Counted from the stretch's first letter, positions 1 through 15,343 are shown. The stretch: 64,000 bases of DNA from Lichenostomus cassidix (GCA_008360975.2 CM039211.1:48544077-48608076); one strand, 5' to 3'. Translations and numbers: made by a program. The notes: generated by a model from the sequence alone, not told the origin.

Positions 1-112
1 AGACGAAACATCCCCACAATCTCAAGAACATGAGGCATCAACCTTGAACAGAGCCTCATCCCTGGAAAATGTTTTTGCAAACTAAGCTGTAGCCTTTTTG
101 GGGGGGAGATAA

Positions 113-290
113 CTAGAATAAGGGGGAAATTACTTCATTTGTTAATTGTATATGCGTTGTACCCGGAGCCCTTTTTCGTCGTGGTTCCACCTTTGACGAA
201 GGTGCAGCTGGGATCCTATTAAACCAAGGTAATACCCTTTTCCCTATACTGAGGTGTCTGCGTCTCGTTTTTACCAGCATTTTAGGCATC
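113..290 (+). mobile_element. LTR-like endogenous retrovirus fragment
   Basis: The stretch resembles the R-U5 end of an avian retroviral LTR. A CpG-containing segment (CCGGAGCCC, TTCGTCGTGG) is followed by an ATTAAA polyadenylation-like signal (about 219-224) and then a T-rich GTGTCTGCGTCTCG segment typical of U5. The upstream boundary and target duplication cannot be seen. The 68-codon minus-strand ORF across it does not resemble SMARCA2 or any protein I know. Confidence 0.35.
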
Positions 291-2324
291 AAGTTCAAGA
301 AAAGAAAATCTGTCACCAAAACTAGTTAGGAATGTTACCCTTTCTTCAATTTGGCAGTAAGACTGGAAGGAGTAACTGCTGAGGAGAAAGATACCAACTC
401 ACAGTATTTTCTCCCATAAATTAATGTCAGACTTCTGAAAATCATCCTATTGCAGTATGCAATAAAAATGTGATGATCTGTTTCAGCTAGTAACACATTC
501 TTTCTATATGACTAGCACCTCACTGAGCACCAAGAAAAAACAAATCCAAAAACTAAATACTAAAGTTGCACACCTTAACCTATAGTAATTATTGTCAGGT
601 AAAAAATTGCAAAAATCTCAGAACAGTAATTGCCATTCAAAGAGTGAACAGGCACTTAAGTGACTGACAAAGTTCTTGCAGATTTAGCTTTCAAATGTTT
701 CTGATTTGCTCATCATTCATTTCACCTCAGAAAAGGATAGCTGTTTCTCAACACAGACTGTAAGAAACATTGCTTCCAAAATTCTGTATCAACTTTCTCT
801 TCTTTATTCACAACTGCATGTCTGATTTACATAAACCATATCTACAACTGCACTTGCAGTTGCCAATTTATTTCTAATTTATCACCCAGATTTGTAAGCA
901 TGTATTTTATATAAAATCTTGCTTTTGTACTTGGAGACAATTTTTTGCAAGACTTTTTTTCTTTTAAAAAAATCACTAGAACGAATTAAAAAGACTGCTA
1001 TTGGAACATCTGACATTTAAATGAAATCTCATTTTGTGATCGCTTCCAATTGTAAACTGCATATAGAAGGACTATAGCCTATGGATTCATCACAACTGTT
1101 CCACTCAGATCACAAAGAACTGAAGCATTTTATGAAGACTATCCACCCTGCCATTGTCAAAAAATTTAAGGACATTGTTTCCTACTCTAGCTTACCAGTT
1201 CTTCTCAGAATCTTGGAACCTGTGAACAGGCAGATTTTTGCCAATAAGGCACCATTACAGACACAACAGTCTACCTAACTTGTCTAAAACAGACCACAGA
1301 CTCTTGACCTCTGAAAAAACTTTTCCCTTTAGTCTATAGAACAGATGAAAAAGACAACCAGTGTTGACTTAGCTTTCATATGACACAAAACCTACCGCAA
1401 ATACTTGGGCAATCTTTGTTCCAAAGGTTAATTATCTTCCTTAAGTAAGACACAGACATTTAACACAGTCTGAATTCAACTAATTTAAATTTGCAGGTAT
1501 CAAAATACACTGCCTCCTCTTTTTTTTTCTTCCCTTAGAGGCTCTATCTATTACAAGCCTTTCTACTCTCTGGGAATGCACAGACTGATGAAATATTCTT
1601 TTAATTCTCTCGCCAGATAGATTAAAAAACTGAGTTTAACATTCTCCAGGATAAAACAGGCACACTCCTCTCAGCTTTTCTGCTTTTTCTGATACAGTTT
1701 ATACCACTACAAAGCAAACTATTTCGCTCCTAGACATACACTGCTGTTGGCTGTGCTAAAGTCTAGGCTGGAAAAATTAGCACATTCTTCCATGATTCTG
1801 ATCAGCCTTGTAACCAACTTGTCAATTATTTACTCCTAAACCTCTGTACCATATGTAATTTTTATTTGTACTGACTTTAAACTTTTTCCAGATCACAAAT
1901 ACATTGAACAGCACTGAATCAAAACAGGCTTCTACAAGACTAATTAGAAAAATCCACAACTGGATTATCACCTTTAGTTATAATTAAGTTTATAATCTGT
2001 AATTAAATTATCTTAATATATTTAATGCAGATTATATTAATTTTACTTAGTGATAACTTTCTCTTAAATCACAGTGCCACAGAGTAATCAGGCAGACAAG
2101 ATTTTGTCTATTATCACTGCTATTGGCTTTAACAATGCACGGAGAAGCCCCAAACACAGGCTAGGATTGTTTGTCCTGACAACTGTACAAATACTGTGTC
2201 ACACCTGTTGAGATTTTAACAAAGGAATTTAGTTTATGATCTCCATAAAAACAACAGACTTGTTTGACGAACATAAAAATAATATAATAGTATTGTATTT
2301 ACATAATATGTAATAGTACATTTG
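291..2324. other. SMARCA2: SMARCA2 intron 3, no gene seen
   Basis: AT-rich intronic sequence with no recognisable exon or transposon. The only structure is an AT-rich palindrome at 1963-2057, listed separately. Confidence 0.7.
1963..2057. repeat. AT-rich imperfect palindrome
   Basis: Arm 1963-1999 (GATTATCACC...TATAATCTG) is complementary, with small gaps, to arm 2028-2057 (CAGATTATA...GTGATAAC). An inner pair ATTAAAT/ATTTAAT (2003-2009, 2020-2026) continues the stem. This could be a miniature inverted-repeat transposon relic or simple AT-rich hairpin DNA. Confidence 0.55.
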
Positions 2325-3142
2325 TCAGACTAAAGGCTGACTTGATGCAATTCAGAAGGACTTGGACAAGCTCAAGAAGTGTGACTATGCGAACCTCATG
2401 AGGTTTAACAAGTCCAAGTGCAAGGCTCTCCACAAGGGTTGAGGCAATCCCCAGTATCAATGCAGGCTGGCGAATTAAGGGATTGAGAGCAGCTCTGCCA
2501 AGAATGGCTTGGGTATACAGGTGGACAAGAAGGTTGACGTGACCTGCCATTGCGTGGTCACAGAAAGCCAAATGTGTCCTGGGCTGCATCCAAAGCAGTG
2601 TGGGCAGCAGGGCCAGGGAGGGGATTCTGCCCCTCTGCTCTGCTCTAGTGAGACCCCACCTGCAGTGCTGCATCAGCTGTGGGGTCCCAGCACAGGAAGA
2701 ACATGGACCTGTTGGAGTGAGTCCAGAGGAGGGCTACAAATATGATCAGAGGGATGGACCAGCTCTCCTGTGAGTACAGGCTGAGAGATTTGGGGCTGCT
2801 CACCCTTACTGGCCTTTCAATACTTGAAGAAGGCTTACAAGAAAGCTGGAAAGAGTATTTTTAAAAGGACTTGTAGTGACAGGACAAGAGGGAATGGTTT
2901 TAGACAATTGATTCAGACTAGATGTAAGGAAGACTTTTTTTTTATGAGGGTGGTGAAACATTGGCACAGGTTGCTCAGAGCAGTGGTAGATGCCCCATCC
3001 CTGGAAACACTAAGGGCCAGCCTCAATGGGGCTCTGATCTAGCTGAAAATGTCCCCACTCACTGCAAAAGGGTTTGACTGAATGACTTTTAAAGGTCCCC
3101 TTCCAACCCAAACCATACAATCTTTCAGTGATTCTATGATTT
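2325..3142 (+). mobile_element. CR1 LINE, 5'-truncated
   Basis: A CR1 retrotransposon in plus orientation, inside SMARCA2 intron 3 and antisense to the gene. It starts in the distal part of the reverse-transcriptase ORF (the AACCTCATGAGGTTTAACAA block), continues through the conserved CCCCACCTGCAGTGCTG and TGGACCTGTTGGAGTGAGTC blocks, and ends with the CR1 3' tail GATTCTATGATTT after TCCAACCCAAACCAT. Frameshifts and stops are scattered, so it is dead. Short ORFs on both strands here are LINE debris. Confidence 0.92.
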
Positions 3143-5384
3143 TTTCCAGAAAACTATTCCTGATGGTCTGAATTATAGACAACAGCACATAGAATTAAAA
3201 GACAGACAATTTTTATTTTACCAACAACATGTACTGATAATACATGGCCACTCCCCCCAAGCTTTCAAAGTAATGGGCAAATTTAGGGTGATCCATTTCC
3301 TGGGGTTCTGGACTTCTTCAGCTACTTTCCCTCAAATGCTCCCAAAAAACACTAATTAGTGCATATTTATCTACTTCAACTTGAGAATTACAAACAATAA
3401 GCCATGAATAAAACAGGCCTAGAAGTAAAGAAGTGTAATTTCTATTTAACACTCATATGGTTAAAAACTGTACACAACTGTGTAGTGTAAGCTCAACTAT
3501 CAGCCATCTAGAAGGAAGTGAACCTTATTTTAAGTCTTGGTTTCCACCATTCCCAACTGAAGATTTTGCCAGGACTTCAAGAGTTATCAGGCATCTTTCC
3601 ATGGATTCTCAGAGAAGTCATACTGTCATTTTGCCATTACTGTGGGCATAGGTAAACTCACTGTCTTTTACCACACCATGTATTTCCATAAAATTTGTAA
3701 AAACATGTGTCCTGCATGACTCTAATGTCATGGGAAATCAGACAGAAAATATCCAATAGGTTGACAGGCTATTAAGGAACCTGGTTTTCTATCCTGAACC
3801 TGTACACTAATGGCAAAAAAGTAAAAGGCTACCAAATGGAAATTTGCCCAGCAGATGTCAGAACAGCATCAAGTGCTATCAGCACTTTTTGTGGAATAGA
3901 CAACACAGTAAGAACTAAAAAATGGAGACATAGAGGCAACGAAAACCAGAACAGTCCTTTATAGCGTTATGAAAATCTGAAATATTAGAACATCTGGGGG
4001 TTTTTTTCTGACCATTTCTTTTAAAGGCCTGTTCCACATCAGTGCTCTAGTAATCTCTGTTTACACTGGAACAGTTGCTGGCATACACAAAAAAGCGGAC
4101 AGGGATCTGCAGTCCCTAGCCTGACAGAGTTGCTACAAATGCAATCATCTCTTTGCAGTGCAAAACAACCTGGAAATCTGACCTCAGGAAGCACAGGGAA
4201 GAAGAAAACAATGCAGAAGCTACTTATATTTGAAGCATTTGTCAACCTATGCTCCTGTATTTCCAATACATAATGTATGACTTTGTCCCATCTTCGTCTT
4301 TAGACTAAACACTGTTCATTTCATCCCAAGCAAAAGTGTCCCCTGAATGCAAAGACAAGCAAAATTTGTCTCTCAGATCATCATGCTTACATTTTGTTGA
4401 AATTAATAAGTAAGTTTTACCTGATAAAAAACTTGTCTCTGCAAAGGCAGTTCTATTTTACGTCATTGATATTGAAAGGTTTAATGGAAAAACATTACTA
4501 TCCTATTATGAAGGTCCCAAACTGGGATTCAGATGACAAATTACAGGCTAGCCCTTCAGTCACATACCACTGCAAAGCCACAAAGTAGTTCAGGCTCAGT
4601 CATTTTGCTGATCGGTACCTGTTTTCTCCTTCCAGGATTTCTCTTATCCTGTGTAGTAAATACGAAAATACATCACACAAGGACCATCTCCTAATAGATC
4701 TGTACAGAGGGTGCCACACCAAGAGCCTCATTTCATTTGGGATTCTTCAGGTGTTGTAAAATAATTAATCACGTAACACAGAAAGCTTTATCTGTTACTG
4801 AACTTACTAACCAGCAAGTGTTTCCAGTTAGATCTCCAACATACCAAGCTGCTCATAGAAGGCATGTGCTTTTATGTTCCAAAGTACGGGACACAAAGGA
4901 GGCGCGTAGCAATGTATTAAAAAGAGTTTCTATGTTTTGGCATAAAAAACATTGAAAAGGACTTTGATCAGCACTTGAGCAAACATTACAGATATTAAAG
5001 AATGTTCCTCCAGGTTTGGTCGGGCTCTTCTCTCTTACGATTTCTCCACCAAGGGATTAAAATTAATCCTATTATAATGCATTTGAATTTACAATAGCCA
5101 CATAAGAAATAAATTGGTGGGGGTTTTCCTTTAGAGATGCAAACTGAAATCTGTGATAGACTTGGTCCAATTACTTGCCCCAGCCACAGACTTGAACCTT
5201 AGCTCTTTCCCAATCCATGAGTGATGGACACTTCAGAAAGCAAGAGATTTGGTTATTCACCTTGCCCTGTTCAGCTTTTCCAAACAAAACAGAAAGGAAG
5301 TAATCGGCAAGCTGTTACATCAAACTACAGCCTCTGTGGAACAAGGGCCCCCAAAATCATAGAACATGCACAGTATGGATAAAC
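3143..5384. other. SMARCA2: SMARCA2 intron 3, distal part
   Basis: AT-rich intron with no convincing exon or repeat family. The first 16 bases after the exon 3 donor are ordinary intron (GTTTATCC...). Confidence 0.7.
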
Positions 5385-5508
5385 CTTGGCTATGCTGGTC
5401 CATTGGACTCTGAGGTGGGCCCATTCCAGGATGAGGAGGTCGCATACTCTTCATGGAGCCACAGTGAACATCTTCAACCATTCCTTTCTCATGCAAGCCA
5501 TCAATAGA
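5385..5508 (-). CDS. SMARCA2: SMARCA2 coding exon 3 (partial gene)
   Basis: Third exon of the SWI/SNF (BAF) catalytic ATPase BRM. It encodes 41 complete codons plus one base of a Gly codon. The peptide starts [20 protein letters not shown] and ends MDQHSQ(G), matching the conserved SMARCA2 N-terminus. The acceptor is a T-rich tract ending TTTTCACAG, with AG at 5510-5509. The donor is CAAG|GTTTAT, with GT at 5384-5383. Exon 2 ends in phase 0 and this exon begins in phase 0, so the reading frame runs through; it ends in phase 1. The encoded stretch is a low-complexity Pro/Gly/Met-rich region ahead of the QLQ domain, with no catalytic residues. Compared with the mammalian protein as I remember it, it looks two residues shorter after GSMK. 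The next exon (starting YMSPHP in mammals) is not found between 1 and 5384 and must lie beyond the left edge. Confidence 0.95.
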
Positions 5509-8500
5509 CTGTGAAAACAAAGTATTTAGAGAGAGATAATATATAAATCCACTATAAAAATACAAAGGACCTTAACTCAAGATCTAAACAAATACATGAA
5601 GAGTAAAAACTTATTTTAGCAGTCATTCAAAATAAAAAAACAGGAACCGTTGCCCTGGAATCAGACATCTGAGGAAGCACAGAACACTACTAGACTGCTC
5701 GTCCCCACTGTTTCCTTTTTGCCTTTTTTCTTCCTTATGAAGTGTTTGGCTATGGCAGGCAGGCAAATTGCTCAAATACAAACAGATAAACTGTATTGGC
5801 CTCATATTACAAAGCAGTGTAACACACACTAAGTTATGAAAGTAGAGCCTGTGGCTTGAGTTATTTTTAGCCCAAACTTTGCCCTTTCACTCATTGCTGT
5901 ACTGGAATGTCCCAAACACTGTTTCTCTTCAAAAATAAGGGTGACGTTGCAGGAGGTAACCTCTTCTTCACCAACAAAAACAAGGAGTCAAGGAAGGAAA
6001 ACAATACCCTTCAGCTCCTGTCACCTCAGTCACTCAAAAACTACAATTCCCATGGTACTTAAAATGCAAAACAGCTCCAAGTGCTCTCTTTAGAGAGTGA
6101 ACAGAAGATAGCTTGGAGCACACTGAAGGCATTCTGGGCACTGGAAAAGGCTCCATAAAAGAAAATGAAAGACTCTGAAAGTGAAAATAAGGGAAATGTA
6201 ACATCGGAAGGAAGATGTCCTAAGAAACAACAAAGGTTTTCATGAATGTAAAAATTATATCATATCCCTAACTATGGAAGAGATTAAGCTCATTAACTTC
6301 GAACTTAGAGCTCTTGTAAGGCTTTGTATTAGGGAGGAAGAGACTGATATCATTTACTTAGCCTCTCTCTACAGAAACACGCAGCTCTGCCCCCCCAATA
6401 CATGCATGAATGCACACTAAATGCTGCTCTTGCAAACCCTACTGTGAATGGAGACCTCATGGTCTGTTTTATCTAAATGCACATCTATTTATTGAGAATT
6501 CTTTTTAAAAAGCACCTTTTAACACACAGAATTTGTTGTTGTTGTTCAATATTTCTGAAGGAACTCATTATCATTTTTCCTTATCAGAAGTCTGGGTTAA
6601 AAGGAGGAAAGTTATAGAAAAGGAAAAGTAAAATGGATTTTTCATGTTTCACCAAATCATTTAGTTGTCATGGCACGATATATATCAGAAAAATACACAC
6701 TACACAAGAAGCTATTTTTGATTACAAGAACTTGGGATATGGAGTAGAAATGTAGACACAGATGACCGACACACTAAAAATAGTTCTACTTTGCTAACCA
6801 AATAAATCCCAGTGTCCTTTTCTGAGGCATGAAGATCCCTCCCTCTCTCTTCACCCCTTCTTACAAAGACAGCCAGCACAGAAGAGAACACTTCACATTT
6901 TGCCTGCACAGGCTGCATACTACAGAAACCAAAACATCTGTAAAGCTGGATGCATTCTTATTTTCTCATGGTATGTGTTGAGGACTAAATCTTTATGCCT
7001 GCCAGGAGGAGGAGATTTGCAGGAAACTTGATCTGATTTCCAGATCAGAAGACTCTAGCTGTACACATTTGTGGTGTAACTACAAGAATGGGTTTCTCTG
7101 CAATAATAGGTGGCACCCATGAAAAAAATCTCTGGGAATTCGAACAGCTCAGATGGGAGTAAGATGGGACACATCAGAAGCAACAGCATAGACAGGGTGA
7201 GGAAAGGAGTTGTCTGTTAACAAAGAGCAGCAGAGAACAGCAAGAATGTGGCCTTTCATAAAGGTAATTAAAAAAAAAAAAAAAAGAAACAGGAATGGAG
7301 AGGTAGAGACATGACCATACAAGAAAACTTTGAGGCATGCTTCCATGGAAAGAACGGATCAAAAGAACAGGTTTTATTAAGAAAGTGTTATTAAAGAAAC
7401 CAACACTCATAAAACCAACTGTAGCAAATGGAAATGCTTCAAGTCTAATGGAAGAGAGACTAAATATATATATCAAGAAAGGGGTCTCCATCTGTGAGTT
7501 TGCAAAACTTATGCTGTGAAAAAACTGAAACTTAAATTCATTAGAACTCATAAACCAGTTTGTTAATAGTAAAAATAGAAAACATGAAGATGGCATAAAC
7601 TAACAGTTGCTAATATATCCAGACACTGGTACTTCCACTAATGTATTTCATCCAAAAGCACCTCTACTGGCTATGGAAAAAAACATAAAATAGAGGAGGC
7701 AATTCAGCTGAGGACAGCAGTGGACTACAGTAACGGAACTTTTTGAATCACTGTATAGTTACAGAGCTAGTGGGTAACTCCAAATCTATGCAACAGGTTA
7801 AAAATTACACAGGGAATCTTACACACAATTTCTGTAATTTCTGTAAATTCTTCAGTCCTCTAAATTATTAAAGCTATCTTCCACAATTACATTGTTGGGA
7901 TAAGAAAGTAACCCGTATTACCAACAAAGCACTACTATCACACTGGAATACTTTTTTATTTTAATCTTCTAATATGACAGAAGGGAAACAGGAAGTTGAG
8001 ACATACTCAACTAAGTAGAAATTACTATTTTGATTGGTCCCCATAAGTAAGGATGCAAGTACTGAACTGGCCAAATAAACAATGCTTCTAGAAACGGAAT
8101 GAGGGATGAACTTCAACTGTATGCTAGCACATGCTTATAGACTTGGCAGATTTACAGACTTACATAATGTCTAATGCATAAGGAATCTTTTGCCTACAGT
8201 GCTTTTACTCCGAATATAGCAACTAAGGTCTTCTCATATATACATCACAGTTTGACCTATTTTCAGGTAAACTGTCAAGTTACTGTGTCTGGGGCTTTTT
8301 TGCTTCAATCCACCTTCTTAAAAAAACAACGAAGCAAAAAAAGCCCCAGAGGTAAAATCAAAGACTGAGTACCAGACTAGCTTTCTTGTAAACCGTGCAC
8401 CCTCTAAAACAACAGATTACACAGACCAAACAGCAATGTGTTGTCATGTCACTGCCACATAACTACACAGCATAACTGAATGCATCCCTGATGGACAACC

Positions 8501-9139
8501 AGTTTGACTGTGGTTTTTGCAGCAGGAAACTGGCCACCAATTCCGTTAGTCTCTAACAGATCATTAAATCACCGTTTTATGTAAGTTCACTGTAGATTTT
8601 TCAAGCTTGACAATACTTCCTTTCTTTTTTTACTCACATAGACATAAACAACAAAAATTATGCAGGGAACATGCCTGTAATGTTGCATGCTGTTACTTCT
8701 AGGACCATGACAGAACTCCTTTGACTCTCAGAATGGCTAATATTCATAGAACTGCTAAGCAATAATATTTGAAATGGGAAACCATTTGCCTTCTGTTTTA
8801 ATGGAACATCTGAGTGAACACAGTAAAAACAACTGTACTTCTGAAGGATTTTTTCTCTCTATCACTTTTTATCTTACTCACCGAAACCAGTAATATTGCC
8901 CATGACATCACTGTAATTATTCCACAGTCAGAAATAATTTACAATACACCCCATTACAAATTCACAAAAGAAGTGATTATGCATCAGGTTACAATTAAAT
9001 GGAAGAGAAAATAAACCAAGAGCTCACAGTACTCTATCCATCCCTCAAGTGAGCCCTCCACAAATTAACAAGCTACAGTGTTGTCATAACCAAAAGTTAA
9101 GCAGTTAAAATCGTGTAATCCAGCTAGAGCTTAAGATGA
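5509..9139. other. SMARCA2: SMARCA2 intron 2, proximal part
   Basis: AT-rich intron. It contains a poly-A run near 7268-7285 and a short hairpin at 8288-8350. The 140-codon minus-strand ORF at 7174-7596 runs through the complement of the poly-A run, is Phe/Leu/Ser-rich, and has no family resemblance; I treat it as chance. Confidence 0.7.
8288..8350. repeat. short inverted repeat (hairpin)
   Basis: Arms TCTGGGGCTTTTTTGCTTC (8288-8306) and GAAGCAAAAAAAGCCCCAGA (8331-8350) are complementary except for one extra A, with a 24-base spacer. No flanking transposon could be recognised. Confidence 0.75.
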
Positions 9140-10244
9140 TACAGAAGGCTGTAGAGTGGCTTGGGCTGGAAGAAACCTCAGAGATCATTAAATCCCAAAC
9201 CCCTTGTAGTGGCAGTTTCTAGACCAAGTTGCTCAGAGTCCCATCTAATCTCGCCTTGAACACTTCCACGGATGCGGCATCCCTGGGCAACCTGTCCCAG
9301 TGCCCCACTACCCTCACGGTGAAGAATTTCTTCCTAGTATCTAACCTAATCCTCCTTTCAGTTTGAAACCATTCCCCCTTATCCTGTCACTGCCTCTCCT
9401 TGTAATAAGTCTCTGCATCTTTCCTGCTGCAGGTACTGGAAGGCTGCAATGAAGTCACGTCAAAGCCTTCTCTTCTCCAAGCTAAACAAATCCAATTCTC
9501 TCAGCCCTTCCTAATAGGAGGGGGGGTACATCCCTCTACCATTTGGGTGGCCTCCTCTGGACTCACTCCAACAGGTTCATGTTCTTCCTGTGCAGGGACC
9601 CCAGAGCTGGACACAGCACTGCAGGTGGGGTCTCACCAGAGCAGAGCAGAGCAGAGCAGAGCAGAGCAGAGGGGCAGAATCCCCTCCCTGGCCCTGCTGC
9701 CCACACTGCCTTGGATGCAGCCCAGGACACATTTGGCTTTCAGGGCTGTGAGTGCTCATGGCTGGGTCATGTCCAGCCTCTCACCCACCAGCACCCCCAA
9801 GTCCTTCTCAGCAGAACTGCTCTGATCTGTTCATCCCCAGCATGTGTTGGTACCAGGGATTGCCCTGACCCAGGTGCAGCACTTTGCACTGGGTTTTGCC
9901 AAAAATTCCCATGCACCCACTTCTCAAGCTTGTCCAGGTCCCATTGGGAGGCATCCTATCATTCAGATGTGTCAATTGCAACACTCAGCTTGGCATCATC
10001 TGCAAACTTCCTCAGTTCCTTTGCCTACATCATAAATGAAGACATTAAGTAACACTGGTCTCAACACAGACCCGTGAAGGACACCACTTGTCACTGGTGT
10101 TCATCAGGACACTGAGCCATTGACCACTACCCTCCGGATGTGACTGTCCAGCCACTTTCTTATCCATCTAACAGTCCACCCATTGAAACCATCTCTCTCC
10201 AATGTAGAGAGGAGGATGTTGCTGGGGACAGTGTCAAAGGCTTT
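9140..10244 (-). mobile_element. CR1 LINE, 5'-truncated
   Basis: A CR1 copy in minus orientation, in the same sense as SMARCA2, in intron 2. The 3' tail is at the left (GTAGAGTGGCTTGGGCTGGA). The copy then runs backward through the 3' UTR and the RT C-terminal region to about 10244, where it stops abruptly (5' truncation). An internal AGAGC pentamer has expanded to about seven units at 9641-9672. The 92- and 169-codon ORFs here are antisense readings of the LINE, not genes. Confidence 0.93.
9638..9672. repeat. (AGAGC)n tandem repeat inside CR1
   Basis: About seven copies of a pentamer that is present in one to two copies in the other CR1s of this window (for example 2635-2645 on the opposite strand). 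It is a local microsatellite expansion. Confidence 0.9.
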
Positions 10245-13252
<3,008 letters not shown>

Positions 13253-13288
13253 CTATTTTCTGTCTCCTTTCCAATTAGCAGAATAGCT
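13253..13288 (-). other. SMARCA2: SMARCA2 exon 2 5'-UTR segment and acceptor
   Basis: Untranslated 36 bases between the best acceptor and the start codon. The acceptor AG is at 13290-13289 and is preceded on the minus strand by a TTTTG-repeat tract (13291-13322), which would serve as its polypyrimidine tract. A second possible AG lies 7 bases before the ATG (GGAGACAG|AAAATAG), but it has no pyrimidine tract. An in-frame TAG abuts the ATG. Confidence 0.7.
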
Positions 13289-13290
13289 CT

Positions 13291-13322
13291 AATAACAAAA
13301 ACAAAACAAAACAAAAACAAAA
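13291..13322 (-). repeat. (TTTTG)n tract serving as polypyrimidine tract
   Basis: On the plus strand this is an AACAAAA/ACAAAACAAA array. On the SMARCA2 sense strand it reads TTTTG repeats ending TTATTAG, directly before the best exon 2 acceptor. Confidence 0.8.
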
Positions 13323-13390
13323 CCACAATTTCTATGTGACATTAGGGACATTGAGAAAAAACATAATAAAATCTACTGGCAATTTTTACA

Positions 13391-13428
13391 TACACACACA
13401 CACACACACATATACATATACATATGCA
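13391..13428. repeat. (CA)n/(TA)n microsatellite
   Basis: About ten CA units followed by TATACATATACATATGCATG. Confidence 0.9.
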
Positions 13429-15343
13429 TGCAAGCTGTCATCAGCAGAAAATGCTTACACAATCCTTAATGTTGCCCATTATCTTGATCACCCTTCTAAC
13501 AGCTCACTAGAAAGATAAGGATCATCACAATTCCATCCATTTCTGGACATTTGTATGGTACTCACAGAACAAAGCAGCTGGTATGCTATGAGAAACATCT
13601 ACCAGAAACAACAAGAGTTGAACTGACTTGCTATCACCAGATACGTCATGTGGGCCAAGCAGAGCACAGCAGTACTAAAAACAGGAAAGATAGTTGAGCA
13701 TCTCAGTAACCTATGATGTGTTAAAAAATCTCCCTCTAAACAGCTCTGACCAGCCTCTTCTGTTTTCAGAACTTTTTTTCATTTGCCAAGAGTACTGAGA
13801 CATACATGGAGCCAGCCGCCGGCCCCAGAGTAGCTGACTGGGCACAGACGCAGCCAGCAGTGACAGCGACAGATTGGAACACAGCCTAACTGCCCCCAAC
13901 CACCCCTTGCTGAGGCCAAGAGCTCCAGTGCAGAGCCACGGACTGCAACAAGCACGTCTGGAGCCAGGGGAACCACAGGAGAGTGCCAACACCCACACAA
14001 AACTGGAAGCTTGCCCTAGAGCAGCTGACTGAGCATTGAGTGCAGCCACAAAGGATGGCAGCTGCTCCCACTCACTCAAAAGGGTCCCATAGGTAGTGAA
14101 CAACACCAGGGTGTGCTGGCAGCACTCCCCTCTGACCATTTGAGAGCCACCAACAGAGGCAGTGAATAGACCCAGTAGTTGGTGAAGAAGGGCATGGCTT
14201 TATTAGTTCATGCTGCCTTCCCGTATGGTTTTGAAAGTCACAGAGCTCACTCCCCCTGAAGTCACTGTATCAGCCATACCAGAAGCCTCCAGCCATCTGG
14301 ATCACTTAATGGTGGATGCAACTCTTCAGGACTCAGGTTGCCAGGAGTACCTAAAGTCTCTCCAAAAGGCTGGGGCTGACCGTCACTCCTGTCACAGAAG
14401 ATGTGTTATTGTAAGCTGTCACCAGGTTAAGAAGCCATGGGATATGGTGAATAGCCTGTGCAGTACTCGTGAGAATGAGTGAGAGATTGACAGGCTATTC
14501 CCAGATAGTCTCAGAAGTTTCAAACCTCCACTGAAGCAAAGATGCAGGCGGACCCAGAATCCTACCAAGCAGTAAGGCAGAGGTCTCTTGAACATGAACA
14601 CTGGAAGCTGGTCATTGCCCACACTAGGCGGAACACTCCTCCTCCTCAACTTGAAGACAACACATACAACAAATGGTACCTTTTACAAGAGGTATGAGGC
14701 CCTGGAACTGGAAGGGCAGTCAACTAATGAGGTAGACAAAGGCCGTTCTGGGATAGAGGAATCACCTGGGGCAAGACAGCCTACCACCCTCATCACAACT
14801 TCCCATTAATTAAAAGGAAAGGGTAAATTGACATAGATGACTCCCTTCCAAGAGGAACCAAGGGCCCGCTATGCAGACCACACCCAATCCACAGGGAAGT
14901 CTGCTGACTCCCAGGGGCGCAGGGCTCCAAAATTCCTGTCATCAGCAGAATCTGAATTCTTTTTTTTTATCATGGCATGGTCTATACAACACTTGGTCTA
15001 CTGATATCTGAAGGGATGCACCTTTCACAGAGTGGAAAAAGGGTTCTACGACGAGAGCCAGCAGGGCTCATTGACAGAGCTCTAAACTAGATTGGAAGCC
15101 AGGAAGGGGTAAAACCAGACTTGGCAGTGATAAGAACAAAGATGGCACAACAAAACTTGAGGAACTAAATGCTAGTAAGATCACTGAATCTGCTCCATGA
15201 GGTGTAGGCTACAACAAACCACACAGCATGAGAAATGAGCAAGAGAAAACTTTGGCCCAGTGCCAGAGAAATGACATCACTGTCATAAACGAAACTCGCT
15301 GGGATAAGTCCTCTGACTAGCCTGTCATGATGGTTGCATCCCT

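Noticed and set aside
113..319. 68-codon minus-strand ORF as SMARCA2 exon 4
   Set aside because: The peptide has no resemblance to the expected YMSPHPSP... continuation, and no suitable acceptor was found.
7174..7596. 140-codon minus-strand ORF
   Set aside because: Phe/Leu/Ser-rich and translated through the complement of a poly-A run. No homology or splice context was seen.
9543..10052. 169-codon and 92-codon ORFs
   Set aside because: They are antisense to a CR1 3' region and include the AGAGC microsatellite.
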